NCBI GenBank assembly: GCA_916613615.1
Contig: OU744731.1
Location: 17,826,328 to 17,890,327, forward strand
DNA length: 64,000 nt
Reading direction: 5' to 3'
Source: Steromphala cineraria
Taxonomy: Eukaryota > Mollusca > Gastropoda > Trochida > Trochidae
Shown: piece by piece, positions 36,250-48,914 of the stretch
Position numbering within the stretch: the first letter of the stretch is position 1
How the letters are laid out: every line of letters begins with the position of its first letter
Notes under the pieces: model-generated
Told to the model about the DNA's origin: nothing
The model's database searches: none
The model's input: the letters and a program-made list of their open reading frames with translations, nothing else
Program-made: the position numbers and the translations under genes

Positions 36250-37555
36250 TTTCAATCATTATCCTTTGTCGGCATTTATCATAATGCTCAAATCTACCAA
36301 ATTTGAGAAACACATGGGGCCAATTAAATCATGTATAGATATGAAAACGATTGTTGGCTGTTAGGATGGGTAGCGTTCTTAATATTCGTATTGCAGTACA
36401 TTGGAACTTTTCAAATTCTAGACTTTGCATGCTATTTTGTCTTAATATGAGTGAAGAACGATAATTATTGCTCAGCTATTAGCCGTTTTGGAGAGGGAGA
36501 TGTTCCAATCAATGTTTATGACATGTATGCATATTTGAGGTATTTTACAACACAATATCAAACTTTCTTAAAAACCTTTAAAAAAACCATTTTATTTAGT
36601 TCGATATATTAAAAAAATTAAAAGTGTGTATGAATAGGTATGTTTTCCGTATTGCAATAAACCGATAAATAATAACAAAACCGAGCTTTCTTAATTGATT
36701 GTCACATTAGGAATGTTTACGTTTTCTCATCACCTCGCGATACCCTTGTTATTTACAAATGCACAAGTTTACGCGTTAAGGTGGTTATGAGTTCAAAAAA
36801 ATACTTTTCTTAACGAGAAGAGAAGTCTATGATTATTTGATTCATAGATCATTTTGAACAAGTAAGTTTTACTTGCGCAAACTGAGATTTTTCTAGACGA
36901 TTTTGTATGAATAATGTGTCTAGATTTAATCCTTTACATCCTCATTTGGTACACATACATGTTTTATCTCTTTTTCCCTTTAAATTACCCTTTTAAAAAT
37001 CTATATCACGTGATATGCAGACAAAATTGTCATTAGGGGTGTTACTTCATAAGGACATGATATTTTCTATGTTTTTAATAATGCTACACACGGGTAAACG
37101 TTCGGATAGTGTCTGCGACACCAGACTAATTTTCTCTACTCACTTGGGGCAATATGCATTAGATGATCTCACATGTTTATCTTCAGAGGATCTATTGTTG
37201 TTTTCTTGATCATTATCATGATGTTGCATTAAGGAACTGCGATGTATAACACATTTGCCGATATATGCATTTCTTGGGAATGGCGCATGTCATATTGAAT
37301 AAATGGTTTTCCTATTTAATAAAGCTACAATTGCTTTCATGATTTGATTTCATGTTTTTGGACGTGTTTACACTATTGACAGTTATGTAAGGCATGTAAA
37401 GAGAAATAGTGTTTAATCCAGTTTTTCAAAACGGCACGAGCACTATAAAATTCAAGCATGTTTTTACATGTCTATACATGAGTATAGCTTTCCTCATATC
37501 ACATTATCTTCCAAATATTTCTTAAATACACTGAATCATTAATTTATCATTGTTC
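36250..37555. other. Spacer between P2 and R2
   Basis: Part of it (37130-37240) is recognisably similar to 44560-44670, sharing ACTTGRKGCAATATGCATT and TTAAGGAACTG. The intervening 36.3-37.1 kb has no counterpart there. No gene was recognised. Confidence 0.5.
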
Positions 37556-37559
37556 TCAC

Positions 37560-37690
37560 TGCCTAGATGGAGCGGCAGTTGAGTTATTTCTACAGCGAAT
37601 GACGTCATTCTGTGTATTGAGTTTCCTCTCACTTATTTCAGCCCTAAGAGCAGGAAGCCTTCAGGTTATTCTAGCAAAAACGCGCGAGTT
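37560..37690. repeat. R block, copy R2, with TGACGTCA
   Basis: TATTTCTACAGCGAATGACG, then TGTGTATTGAGTTTCCTCTC and AAGAGCAGGAAGCCTTCAGG. The CRE palindrome is at 37600-37607. About 200 bp further on, AATTTATTGCAGAGC (near 37827) matches AAATTGCAGAGC after R3, so the homology extends beyond the block. Confidence 0.78.
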
Positions 37691-37887
37691 GTTTCTTCGT
37701 AGAATGTTTTGAAAGAAAACCTAAAGATAAATCAGATATAATATATTTCAAGTAATCAGCCACGATTCAACAAGGACAATACTTATCAATTACATAAACG
37801 GGTTGTTTCGTTAAGTAAATAACAATAATTTATTGCAGAGCCATATATGTGCAAATATTTTGACAAGCAAATATGCAACACTGTTGT

Positions 37888-38237
37888 CATTCTCTCACCA
37901 CAGAGGCAGATCAAGTCATGTTGATTTAGCCTCTGTTCTATTACGACGAGTTTGTGGGATAGAATGGGAGATGCCTGATTGGAGGTAAACAAAATTAGTT
38001 GTGCAATCAGCGACGCTGTTCTTAAATCATCATTTTGGCTACTGAAACAAGGCAAAGGCATTGTGATAATGATCCACCCTTTCCATGCTAGAAGCGTTGA
38101 TATTTGATAAAGAAATTCAAATTTATTGTGATGAAAGTTTTTTCCGCCAGGGGAAACTGCCGGAATCCACGGATTTCGGCGTAATAGAACAGAGGCTAAA
38201 TCAACATGACTTGATCTGCCTCTGTGGGGAGAGAATG
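37888..38237. mobile_element. Long-TIR MITE (Mutator-like), full-length copy M3
   Basis: 350 bp with terminal inverted repeats of 58 bp (37888-37945 and 38180-38237) that match at 57 positions, the best preserved of the family. Flanks form a 9-bp direct repeat with one mismatch: CACTGTTGT (37879-37887) and CACTATTGT (38238-38246). The interior has no transposase. The open frame on 37786-38061 of the minus strand is an artefact of the element. Position between R2 and S1 shows that it entered the duplicated module after duplication. Confidence 0.92.
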
Positions 38238-38269
38238 CACTATTGTCTCATGAATTGATATGACTCACG

Positions 38270-38500
38270 GGTCAGATATATGAATAAAGAACAAACCTGT
38301 CTCAGTGGAGTGGAAATATATTTGATCTATTGATTTATCCCTGATGGTAAACGGGAAACCAACTTAATCATTGAACGGGACAGACAGTGCCAGTAATCAC
38401 TAACTTCCTATGATGCAATATTCCTTAAACAATGTTATTTTGGTCTCTTGATTCTCGTCTTGATACCAGGCATGCTGGCATCACCTGCAATCATTGCAAC
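38270..38500. repeat. S block, copy S1 (left arm eroded)
   Basis: Shares CTATTGATTTATCCCTG, GATGGTAAACGGGA, AACTTCCTATGATG and TGTTATTTTGGTC with S2 and S3. The left inverted arm seen in S2 and S3 is not recognisable here. Confidence 0.75.
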
Positions 38501-38509
38501 TTCTGTAAT

Positions 38510-39750
38510 GCCACAAATAAGGTCTCTAACTATTCATAGCTAGTTATTGTTCTTAGATATTAACGCAGCTAATGTGTTTTAACTGTCTAATGTGACATAA
38601 ACACTCAAGCGCACGCAATGCACGTACGTATATCTCGACCCGGCTGTTGTCTCAACTGCGCTTGGTATTCCGTCAGTTGGCGCAAAACACACATTATATT
38701 AAAGTTGAACATCCTATCATACATTTAGAAGAAAGAAGATGATTATTCCTTAGTATAATTGTCTTCCAAATACTACAATTCTAGCATAATACTCACTCAG
38801 TTCATCAATGCATTTATTCATAAGCGCATGAGTTATGCCAACTACAAATGTATCCCCTTGAAAAAACTTTCAGAACACAATTAACAAAATATTATCTTCA
38901 TACAGCTTGCGTGAAGAAATATAATTATTTCTACCTTATAGTTCTTCACTTGCGTTTGATTGTAGCAAACAATATAACCCCCAAAAGGAAGGCTTAATGG
39001 GATGACACAAGTATGTCCCAAGAATGTATCTAAACACATTTAGTCAAGATACATGTCTGCTATTGTATCAACCATCTAATAGAACAGCTGGTGGTTACGA
39101 TCACATGTTGTAGCCTGCTGGAAACATCAGTTTTTATACTCACTTCCTTCTTCCTAGTTGGAACCGTCACAAACATTAGAAATGATATATGATAGCGTAT
39201 TAAACTACCAATTCTGCATGAAAATAATGACATCTTTTTTTACATTAAATCTTTTTCTTTCGGTCATGATAATGGTATCTGGCTGTGTTCTTGGAAATCT
39301 TATTACCGTTTACGAACATGGTTATCGATCTTAAATTGAAATTATATCAATATCTTGTTACAGTTACACAAATTCAAGGTTTTAAATGATCTCTATAATT
39401 GTCTCAACAAAGATTCACATGACATTTAAGATACACTTTGTCTTTTCAATCTATTTGTCGTGAGAAGACTTCTATTGTGAGAGGGCTGAAACAAGCATTT
39501 CATACCCTTTAACACCATTGTTGATGATATGAAGGGCTACGTTTTGTCCATGTTTGTTTTATGTTCGATGTTATAGCGGGAATTGTATCGCTTATAAACA
39601 TGTAGACAGTATATAGAGATGGTAGTGTAATGTTATGTAGGTAAAATTGTATGTGTTCATTGTCATTAAGATTTTTAACATTCTTGATAGACGATAGGTA
39701 AATACCTGTCACAGATTAATTGATGCAATGGTTTCTAATTCACTCCATAG
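38510..39750. other. DNA without recognised features
   Basis: No credible open frame or RNA gene. A somewhat GC-richer patch lies at 38590-38700 but has no shared frame or repeat match. Confidence 0.45.
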
Positions 39751-39755
39751 TTTTT

Positions 39756-39958
39756 ATGCCCCCGAATCGGAGATTCCGGGGGTATATTGTTTTTCACCTG
39801 TCCGTCTGTCCGTCCGTCTGTCTGTCTGTCCGTCTGTCTGTCCGTTTGTCCACAAAAACTTTAACCTTGGTCATAACTTTTGATTGGTCGGAGCTAGGTC
39901 TTTGATACTTGACATATGCATCCGGGGGCATTCGTGTTTCACAAACACATCTTGTTTA
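39756..39958 (+). repeat. Short interspersed repeat: palindromic head, TCTG/TCCG tract, CACAAACACATCTTG tail
   Basis: The head 39756-39785 is a palindrome (ATGCCCCCGAATC / GATTCCGGGGGTAT), followed by ATTGTTTTTCACC and about 50 bp of TCCG/TCTG units (39799-39851). The tail CATCCGGGGGCATTCGTG with a TGTTTCACAAACA hairpin ends near CTTGTTTA. The whole copy is about 200 bp and looks complete. This head-tail pair is a common bivalve repeat. The frame at 39720-39905 is not a gene. Confidence 0.75.
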
Positions 39959-40420
39959 TATTGATATCATCAGTTTGATTAAACAACATTTCGACAATGT
40001 TATTTGCAAAGAAAAAGGAAATGCATATTTGTGCAATGGGTGAAATGGATGCAAGTTATATTCACAGGTATAAGTGTCATCACTAGTACAATGATCTGGA
40101 TGTTCTATATTTATGACAAAACAGTAATGGCATTTGTGCAAATTGATGATATGAGAATGTTACAGACCAAAACATTTAAGTTATTAGGTTATTTTCAGTT
40201 TGGCGTTGTTTGTGATGTTTTTGAAACTCAACAAATTAAACTGCTATTTTCTACTTCCAGCAGCAAGTAGAACAATGGATTGTAATAATATTGACACTTC
40301 AAGTTACAGTCACATTAATAAAGTATGTTTCGAAACCGCAACTACAATTCGATTGTTTTATTGCCAACTGAATGCTGACCAAACAGGTGCTTGAAAATAT
40401 CGTCAAAACTGTAGCTTTAA

Positions 40421-40690
40421 AGGGGCAGTAGCACGATTTTATGGGGAATATAAGAATATGTCAGGAAAATGAAAATGAATGATTCCCACTGAAAGACAAT
40501 GTACTAAACCAAATGAAGCATTATTAAACCAAATATATAATCTAAAGTTCAGCCATGCGATTCCTTTTTCTTACGCAAAATGAATTTAAGGCGTTCACAC
40601 ATAAATGGCCGCCAATTAACTTTATGTGAATCTATATAATTTGTTCTCTTATTATGAATGATTGGTTTGTGTTATGAGATTTCAAAATGT
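40421..40690. mobile_element. piggyBac-type MITE, copy 4, right end lost
   Basis: TTAA at 40417-40420 precedes AGGGGCAGTAGCACG. Interior blocks ATGTCAGGAAAATGAAAATG, GAAAGACAATGTAC and ACACATAAATGGCCGCCAAT match the other copies. Similarity stops near GTTATGAGATTTC with no right terminus. Confidence 0.78.
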
Positions 40691-40699
40691 GACCAATAT

Positions 40700-43600
40700 T
40701 AACAGCCAGGTTTAAATCCATGATATTAGCCAAATTCCTTATACATGTAATTGTCTTTCATTTATTTATGAACTGTTGCAAAGCATCAAAACATAAGAAA
40801 TGATTCAAAAATACAATTACAGACATCGAACTGAAACCATAGATAATTCTGTCAAAGTCAAGTCAGGAAATCGATATAGACACCTTTAACCTGACCTTCT
40901 GTCTTTTCAACAAAAATAGATTGTTTCAAGCATTTACATGTAGTTGACATTATCATTTAGGAATTTCAATTTTAAATTGCTTTTGATACGATCATAGATG
41001 CGTTGAGAAAAAGTTAGCGAGTGAATATAAAACTATACTTTTTCTATCAGAAAATTATTTTTAACTCATTAAATGAAATTATCTTTTCTACAGATATTAA
41101 TTTGACCGAGTACACGTGTGACATTTCGAAACATTATTATCTCTTGCTTGTTTAATGAATGAAGCTTACATTTAACAACAGAACCTTTCAATTGATTAAA
41201 TTGTATTTGTATAGGTAAAAAAACCCAGATTTTATGACCCTGTTAATTAGTTTATTCTATTCGATTAATAAAAGTTAGCTAAAAAGCAAGTAAACAACAT
41301 GTTTATGAGACACTGAAATGACACTTATGACAAGAAATGGTAATATTTATTTTGAAGCGCATTGAATAACAGATGTTTTTCCTTAGAAATATTATATAAA
41401 ACTATTCAAAGGAATTCAAAGCCTGAAAGAAAGAAGATATAAAAACTGATATAATGTAAGCAGTGCATTGTCATCAAACACAGCAACAGGTTTCAAGTTT
41501 CAAATTACGTGCAACAACACGGTCTTGCAACCTTAATATATGAATGTTCAGACACTTCTAATATAACATCTAACAGTAAGGCAAGAACGGCAACTACATG
41601 TATATGATTGTTGAGAGTGTCAAATACAAATGCGTCAACACTGTTTTTGTCAATCAGAAAGTTGATAACTGCACGATCCTTTTAAAATGTAATTTTTCTT
41701 ACCCAACCTGATATATGTGCAGTATTAGACCTATTTGTTTAAATTCTACGACATATCCATAGGTATTATGGTGTTGAATTTACACAAGTAATTAATTTAA
41801 ATGACTCTTTCTGTAGTCCCTGTTCAATTGTTGAATGTTAGCATACTGGTGAATGTAGTTAGGGTATTACAAGAACAGTTCCTTATATTGACAGATAACA
41901 CTTTACAGTCTCAAAACCTATGATTGCATATTTATTTAAATATATTTTGTTATTTTATCATATATCGTGTGTTGTAAGTTTTAATATTTCTACTTTTTTA
42001 CCTTTAATGTATTATTTTGTTGACTAGGAATATGAAGAAGAAGAAGAAGAAGAAAATTATTTTAGTATTTTGTCACCAGGATTGTACAATACAGGTTACA
42101 GCATAATTGATACATTTATAAAAGTACACCTGCCGGCCTACTTAGGCCTACGAGACACATAGGTCATTAAAATACATTATAGATATAGGTATATAAGAAA
42201 AATAAAAATAATAAGTTAAAACATGACAATGTAAAAAACTAGTGGGTGCTGAGGGATTTCCGCCGTTTAAACATTCTCAGAAGTTATACGGCTAGTGATT
42301 TAGAGACATTGTTTTTGTGATATGTTGCGTTTTGAAGATACTTAATTGAGTGCCATGTGGCAAGAAAAATACTTTAAAAAATATCAAATAAATGGCATTT
42401 GCTTTGCGTATACTTCATTTGCTGAACACTGAAACAGAAGTTCAGATCATACCTGTATTAACTTAATTTCGTGACGTCACATCGCATTCAGTCACGCCCC
42501 TTATGACGGAACTAGTTTTACGCCGGGTTCGAGCGAGACACTTTTTTTCGAATAATAGATTCACGTCATGCCCTGCCACTTGGCAATGGTACGATTACAG
42601 ACACAAACAATATTTAAAAATATTCCTGACATGATGGTTAATAAATCTAAGAATACTTGCCATCAAAACATGCTATTTGAGACCTTCATCAGTAAGATTA
42701 TAAGTAAATCGTGCATGAAAGGTTTGAAATTTTCGTAATACACAGTGACATTTACATCTTTTTGGAATCTCGAATTGATTAACCTTTGGCTGTTAACTGC
42801 TTCTTATCAGAATAACCTTAATAATAATTCTTGGTATTAATTAACATCAAACTGCAGCCATTTAGAGAACTGTAGTAGTCAACAAAGCAAATCAACTTTG
42901 ACATCTGAAACACGTAACTAAAATTTCAATTTTTTTCAACTTTTATGAATGAATCACTATTTGAAATTGGCTTTGTTACAATAACAAATACATCAACATG
43001 TAACACAAAAAAACCATTGGCTTGTCAAACCTTACTTTTCATATACCCTATGTACCTTATTTAATCAAATTATTTGGTATATAGAATTTACTTGGATAAA
43101 CAGTGTCATGCTGAAACCGAATCGTTAGTCGTTCATTTCTTACCTGAAGTCATTGGTAGTTTACATAAATATTTGACAAAATGATAATGAAAGGTCATAT
43201 AAGTGTCATGAATTATGAATGATTTCAGCAATGTCTGTAAGCTAAAAACCAGATGGAATGATACTGTTAATCATTTAATCAAATTTGACAAAAAAGCTGA
43301 TTGAAAAATTGCTAACACAATAATATTAGGATTATCGTAAACAACACTTATGGAACAACTGATCACTGTTTAGAGAAATATTGTATTGCGTTATTTATAG
43401 TTGACTGAAAGGAAATAAAGAAAAGTTTTCAATGATATACAACAAGAAGGTTTTGCTAAGGTTTATATACCAGTTTTAGTTGGTGTAGATTCTTCAGACT
43501 TAATATTTGGCAGTTCCTCCGAATCTACAAATGTTAAATAGTATAAATACCTATAATACATACCTGGTCCAAAACGATTGCTGTTACGATAAAAGAAATA

Positions 43601-44150
43601 GAAATAAAAATAATGAAGTATTAATTCAACTAATTACACTGTTTTCAAGAAAAGAAACAGTGACAAATTTGTACAAACTCTCGGACAACGATATGTTTTA
43701 CAATTTCAACTGCCAACTACTAATGCTTGGTTTATCTAATTCAAAGTCATGTTTTCAGTTTAAGAGTGACACTTTTCAAAACATCACAACCATTTCAATA
43801 TATATTTATGTTATCAACAACTAATTTATCATAAGTCACAGATCACAATCACAGTCAATATAACAATATCCTTTTCTCAATCATGGTAAAAATGAATTTT
43901 CATTTGTTTGGCCAGTTGCATAAGAAAATGATTGGAATATATGCTTAACTTATGCTTGACATTTTGTAAGTCAACTTTTTATCTTGTGTCTTACAGATAC
44001 TATATAAAAAGTAAAAGTTTTGTATTTTTATTTTGCAATTTTGAATAATTATTTTGACAAGGTGAAGCACATATCCAGGGGCTATAACTTAAACATTAAT
44101 TCATCAAACTAATAACATTCATAATGCCACAGTATTAATTCCAGGTTCCA
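40700..44150. other. AT-rich DNA without genes
   Basis: Contains a (GAA)7 microsatellite (42034-42054) and a GC-richer patch at 42470-42540 with another GTGACGTCAC palindrome. The frame at 43507-43824 (105 codons) is asparagine- and tyrosine-rich, as expected for translated AT-rich DNA, and has no recognised domain. Confidence 0.45.
42034..42054 (+). repeat. (GAA)7 microsatellite
   Basis: Seven exact GAA units. Confidence 0.95.
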
Positions 44151-44159
44151 TTCTAGCAG

Positions 44160-44470
44160 TTTTGATATGGTGTTATTCACTGATTCCTTATGGTATAATC
44201 AATTCAAGGATTTATGTATACAGGACCCATCCATCATTTCCAGTGCACATAGTTTGTAGATCAAGAGGATACCTCGAGGTATCAGTAGTTGTGTGTATCA
44301 AACAATCGTTATTGACGACGACGAGAATCTTTGTCTGCTGACGTACTTGTTCCACTTATTTAATCTTAGACTTTGCTTTCACAGAGTATTGACCACCAGT
44401 TTATTGATATAAGAAGATTGTGCCCGTGTGAAACTGTTATAATTGATATCTCGTCAGAGTAACTAGAATA
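44160..44470. repeat. P block, copy P3
   Basis: Closest partner of P2 (see 35940-36240). TGACGTAC is at 44339-44346, followed by TTAGACTTTGCTTTCACAG and GTGCCCGTGTGAAACTGTTA. Similarity to the P2 side continues patchily to about 44670. Confidence 0.75.
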
Positions 44471-44679
44471 TGGAAAGAAACATTTTCAACATTTGTCCTT
44501 TGTTGCCTTTGTAATGCAAGAATGCCCAATATTCATAGGTATAATCAAAAGAAGCGCTTTCGCTACTTACTTGATGCAATATGCATTCCTTGATCTAATC
44601 ATTTTATCTTTTATGGATACAACCTTGCACATTGGACCACTGCCGTGTTTAATGCACATGGTTTAAGGAACTGTAGAAA

Positions 44680-45890
44680 CAACGGATAATGCTGTACTTG
44701 CATACGGCAAGATCAGATTGAATCATATATTTCATCTATTTACAAATTTAGTTTTATTGTTTGATAATATTGTTATTGATTTCAAACCTAGACACTGTGC
44801 CTGTACGGAAGAAAAAAAAACAAAAAAACAAGTCATGAAGATGCAATATGTTGAAATTCAGCTAAGATTTTAAGTTTCATTGATATCAATTAACAAGTTA
44901 AAATTGATATTATTCAAAGTATTTCATATTCAGTGTTAGTAAGAGCAAATTACAATTGTCTCCTTCAGATCAGAAGGATAAAAAAATAAATAAATTATGA
45001 ATGGTATTTTATTTATGGCCTTTCACTTTATTTCAACAATGTTTAAATTTGCAATGCCTTGTTTTAGTCAAATACTTGTAAGGACAACTTCTTGATATGC
45101 AATTCAAGTTAAGTGTTCCCTAGCTTTGCCGTCATCGTTCTTTCGAGTGTTATGTTAAATTAGCCATTCAAATACCTGTATTCATTTATAAATGTGAACG
45201 GGAAAATCTTCTGAGGAAATTCAATCGATGACCTGCTGAGTAAGGTCATTGTGAAGATCGCATTGATTTAAGCGGATATACAGAGTGGGGCACTGTGTAA
45301 AATCAATATGCTTGAATGATATAACCGGCCCAACATCACACAATTGTGTTATCCCATCGTTCTTCTAACTGGATTTCTCTGCCAGTTTTAGGTCAACTCT
45401 GAGAATTGAATGTGTGCTTCTATGAAATTTTGGATCTATAGAGTAGGAAAATATTTTGTTCTTTATCAGAAAAAAGGTAATGATTCTTACAATGTAATTG
45501 CATGTCCTTATTGTATTCTTTTCATTATCTGGATACCTATATCAAAAACGAATCTGATGTATATGAGAGTATCTGATTCGTTTGGAGAAATAGAATAAAC
45601 AAGTTTTAAGTCATTTGTGTCTAATGTTGATGTACTTTACAATAATTATTGATACAAGAAGTCAAAAGCAGAGAGATTAAAAATACATTGGTTTGTATCG
45701 TTTTTTAACACTTAAGATCCCTTTTTATGAAAACATTCTTCACAGATTGTGTGATGTCATTTCATGAAGTATAGACCTATCAAAGTATGTTATTCAATGA
45801 ACACAGACAAGGAAGAAATTAAATTAATGTGAAACATGATTTAAATTTCAAATTACAAACTAACATACTCATTTTGTCATTAAATAAACA
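44680..45890. other. Spacer between P3 and S2
   Basis: No R block with TGACGTCA is visible here, although its position in the module would predict one. No credible gene. The frame at 45410-45598 has no recognised domain. Confidence 0.45.
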
Positions 45891-45894
45891 ATGT

Positions 45895-46175
45895 TAACTT
45901 ATGAACGTTCATGAATCACTGGGCGATGAGGATTAAGTTGAGGGCCATTGGATAAATCGAGCATGAACCTACATCCGTGGACTGACATATATATTAAATC
46001 TATTGATTTATCCCTGGCAAATGATGGTAAACGGGACATGAACTTAATCTTTTCGCCGACCAGGAAGCGCCACAGATCAATAACATCCTGATAAGTAATC
46101 CTCCTTCGACCTCACAAAATCATGTTATTTTGGTCCCCTGATTCCTGTATGGATGCCGGGCATGCCCATGTTATT
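45895..46175. repeat. S block, copy S2, with nested inverted arms
   Basis: Shares long runs with 53515-53795, including CATGAACCTAC, TTGATTTATCC, GGCAAATGATGGTAAACGGG, CCACAGATCAATAAC and TGTTATTTTGGTCCC. Two nested inverted pairs are visible: outer GATTAAGTT / AACTTAATC and inner GGATAAATC / GATTTATCC. Confidence 0.8.
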
Positions 46176-46179
46176 TGAA

Positions 46180-47880
46180 GTCTTTAGATCTTTCTTTGTC
46201 AATAATGGAATATCGTCTCATGTAATTGTGTACATTGTACTTGTGTAACCCGGATAATCATGCCATTGTAATATTTTAGAATAACGATGTTTTATTCACT
46301 TCCCTTATAGACCAATATTCAAACCGCAATATTTAAAAAAACATTTGTGATATTTTTAGAAATGTTTTGCGACCAACTATGAGAAGATCGAAATTCATCA
46401 AAAGGGGAACCAGTTTACAAAATGACCGAAACGTAAGCCCCGACATGTCGACATGAAGGCGAATCAAGTGTGGCAATATCACAATTTCCTGTTCCTAAAT
46501 ATACGCTTGAAAGCCGTATTTGTCCCGCACGACACGATTTTCTTTTCTTTTTCTCCGATTCAGGCACTTGTTGTCGCCCAAGTTAATACCCATCGGACGC
46601 AATTGCGGTAACTGAGACGCGATATAAAACCTACAGACATAAATATGATGTCAACGAAAGCGGGTTCGTTAAAACCTATGGCACTTTTGCACTTTGTACG
46701 TCGAATTAAGTAGTTTAGTGTTGAATAAAACATGTAAATATGATGTCAAACTTTCGACAAAGTATTTTTCTACCAATCTTACGATTTCTTTTCTATATAG
46801 CTAGCTAAATTTCCTCAAAAACGCATGCGAGTATGACCACTTACCTACTAAAAGAATAATTATGCAAGGTGGTAAGTAGTTGTTGATAATTGTTGTTAGA
46901 AGATTTATGTGAGGGACTATATATATATATCGCCTGTCTTGACAGTCATGATGGAGTATCAATTATTGTGGTAAAATCCTTTTTGAGCTTTGTTAAGCAC
47001 GCATAGTTTATATGATAAATACATGTATATTTCATGAATGGTAAATATGTGTTTCGAAAGAACTTTGGAAACTTCTTTAGTCATCCCTAATCGCCATAGT
47101 GTGCACATCTTTAATTTGAAATAATCATATCACATTTCTATTCACATAAGTTGTTACACTAATGTCAGAAGGAAAGATGTTTTACATTGCATATACAGAA
47201 AAATAAAAAAATTTGAAAGGGAAACTAAGTGTATGAATTATACAAACGAAGAAACTTTTATTAATGTGTATCAAGATACATATACATCTGAACAAAGGAA
47301 TAAAATATGCATTAGTAAAACAATTGTTTGATAATAAATGGATGCGTTTGAGTAATGGTATAGTACACACAACCCATTGCATTAACATTTTGCAACCAGT
47401 GATTTTCAGGGATTAGGTTTATGCTGTTCATGTCATGCAGGTTTTATCTCTTTACACCATTAAAACTGGTGATTAACGTCAACTAACAGGCAAAGGAAAG
47501 TAGACACTTAAATTGAATTTATCATATTTTAGATTTTCAATAACAAATATGTTTTAAGAGTATTTGATGGCGTATTCTCAAACTGATAAGACCATGAGTT
47601 TAATCATCGTTCAAACAGTAATTTTAAGTGTTTTTAATTTAAAACAAGCAGCTGACATGGTCGAGCTATATCCCCCGCAAATTGCACAATATGTATAGGT
47701 TTTCCTTATCATATTGCTGATTAACTTTTGTCGCACAAAATAACACAATTTTTCCAGAATATGAAAGAAACTATTCTAATAAAAAAACTAAATCATACCA
47801 ACTTTATGTTCACTGTTGGGCATAATTCGAGTTAACTGACAACATTAAAATCAAACGAATGAATTTATGTATTATGTACA
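46180..47880. other. DNA without recognised features
   Basis: A GC-richer patch at 46430-46690 (for example GACGCAATTGCGGTAACTG) stands out from the AT-rich background but has no frame or repeat partner in the window. Confidence 0.45.
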
Positions 47881-47884
47881 TGTA

Positions 47885-48913
47885 TTTGGATCTCCAAGAT
47901 CAATTTGATCATATTTAAACAAACATATTTTCAAAACTGTTCTTCATGACACACCAACATATGATTTTGTATCTCCATAACAAATTTGATTAAAATGTGA
48001 TGATTAGTTTAGTTATGAGAATGACAGGACTGGTAACAGTTTTCCAACAGAGTCCTCATTTTTTGCCAAAAAAGGCAAAATTTTATAAAAATATTTTCAA
48101 AATTGTTCTTCACGACACACCTTCAGATGATTATGTATCCTCATATCAAATTTGATCAATATGTGATGATTAGTTTAGAAGTTATGAGCCAGACAGGACT
48201 TGCAACAGTTTTCCAACAGAGTCCTAATTTTTTGCCAAAAAAGGCAAAATTTTATAAAAATATTTTCAAAATTGTTCTTCACGACACACCTTCAGATGAT
48301 TATGTATCTTCATATCAAATTTGATCAATATGTGATGATTAGTTTAGAAGTTATGAGCCGGACAGGACTTGTAACAGTTTTCCAACAGAGTCCTCATTTT
48401 TTGCCAAAACAGGCAAAATTTTATAAAAATATTTTCAAAATTGTTCTTCACGACACACCTTCAGATGATTTTGTATCCTCATATCAAATTTGATCAATAT
48501 GTGATGATTAGTTTAGAAGTTATGAGCCGGACAGGACTTGTAACAGTTTTCCAACAGAGTCCTCATTTTTTGCCAAAAAAAGCAAAATTTTATAAAAATA
48601 TTTTCAAAATTGTTCTTCATGACACACCTTCAGATGATTATGTATCCTCATATCAAATTTGATCAATATGTGATGATTAGTTTAGAAGTTATGAGCCGGA
48701 CGGGACTTGTAACAGATTTCTTACAAAATTTACCACTTTTTCTCCAAAATTCAAATATTTTATGTAGATTTTCAGAAAATTGTTTCTCATGACACATTAT
48801 TATATGTTTCTTCATGTCCATGACGAATTTGAATTGAAATGGTTGATAAGTTAGAAAGTTATGAGCCGGACACAAAGTGTAACGGACGGACGGACGGACG
48901 GACGGACGGACGG
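47885..48913 (-). repeat. Six-unit ~169-bp tandem repeat ending in a CGGA microsatellite
   Basis: The marker TGATGATTAG recurs at 47998, 48164, 48333, 48502 and 48671, giving units of 166, 169, 169 and 169 bp. The middle four are nearly identical, and the outer units are diverged. The array stops at GAGCCGGACACAAAGTGTAA followed by at least seven CGGA units (48883-48911). Read on the minus strand this is a TCCG microsatellite followed by tandem units, the same layout as 8110-9076 and as bivalve pearl-type elements. Overlapping open frames of 60-97 codons are by-products of the repeat; 169 is not a multiple of three, so no repeat protein is encoded. Confidence 0.9.
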
Positions 48914-48914
48914 G

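Noticed and set aside
36131..36364. 77-codon frame inside P block P2
   Set aside because: The frame is not open in the homologous P3 copy, so the block is not conserved as protein.
43507..43824. 105-codon open frame, plus strand
   Set aside because: Composition (Asn, Tyr, Ile, Lys) is that of translated AT-rich DNA, and there is no domain or neighbouring exon.
48103..48792. Overlapping open frames with repeated TTHLQM and PHIKFDQYVM segments
   Set aside because: They are produced by the 169-bp tandem repeat. The unit is not a multiple of three, so each frame stops after about one unit.
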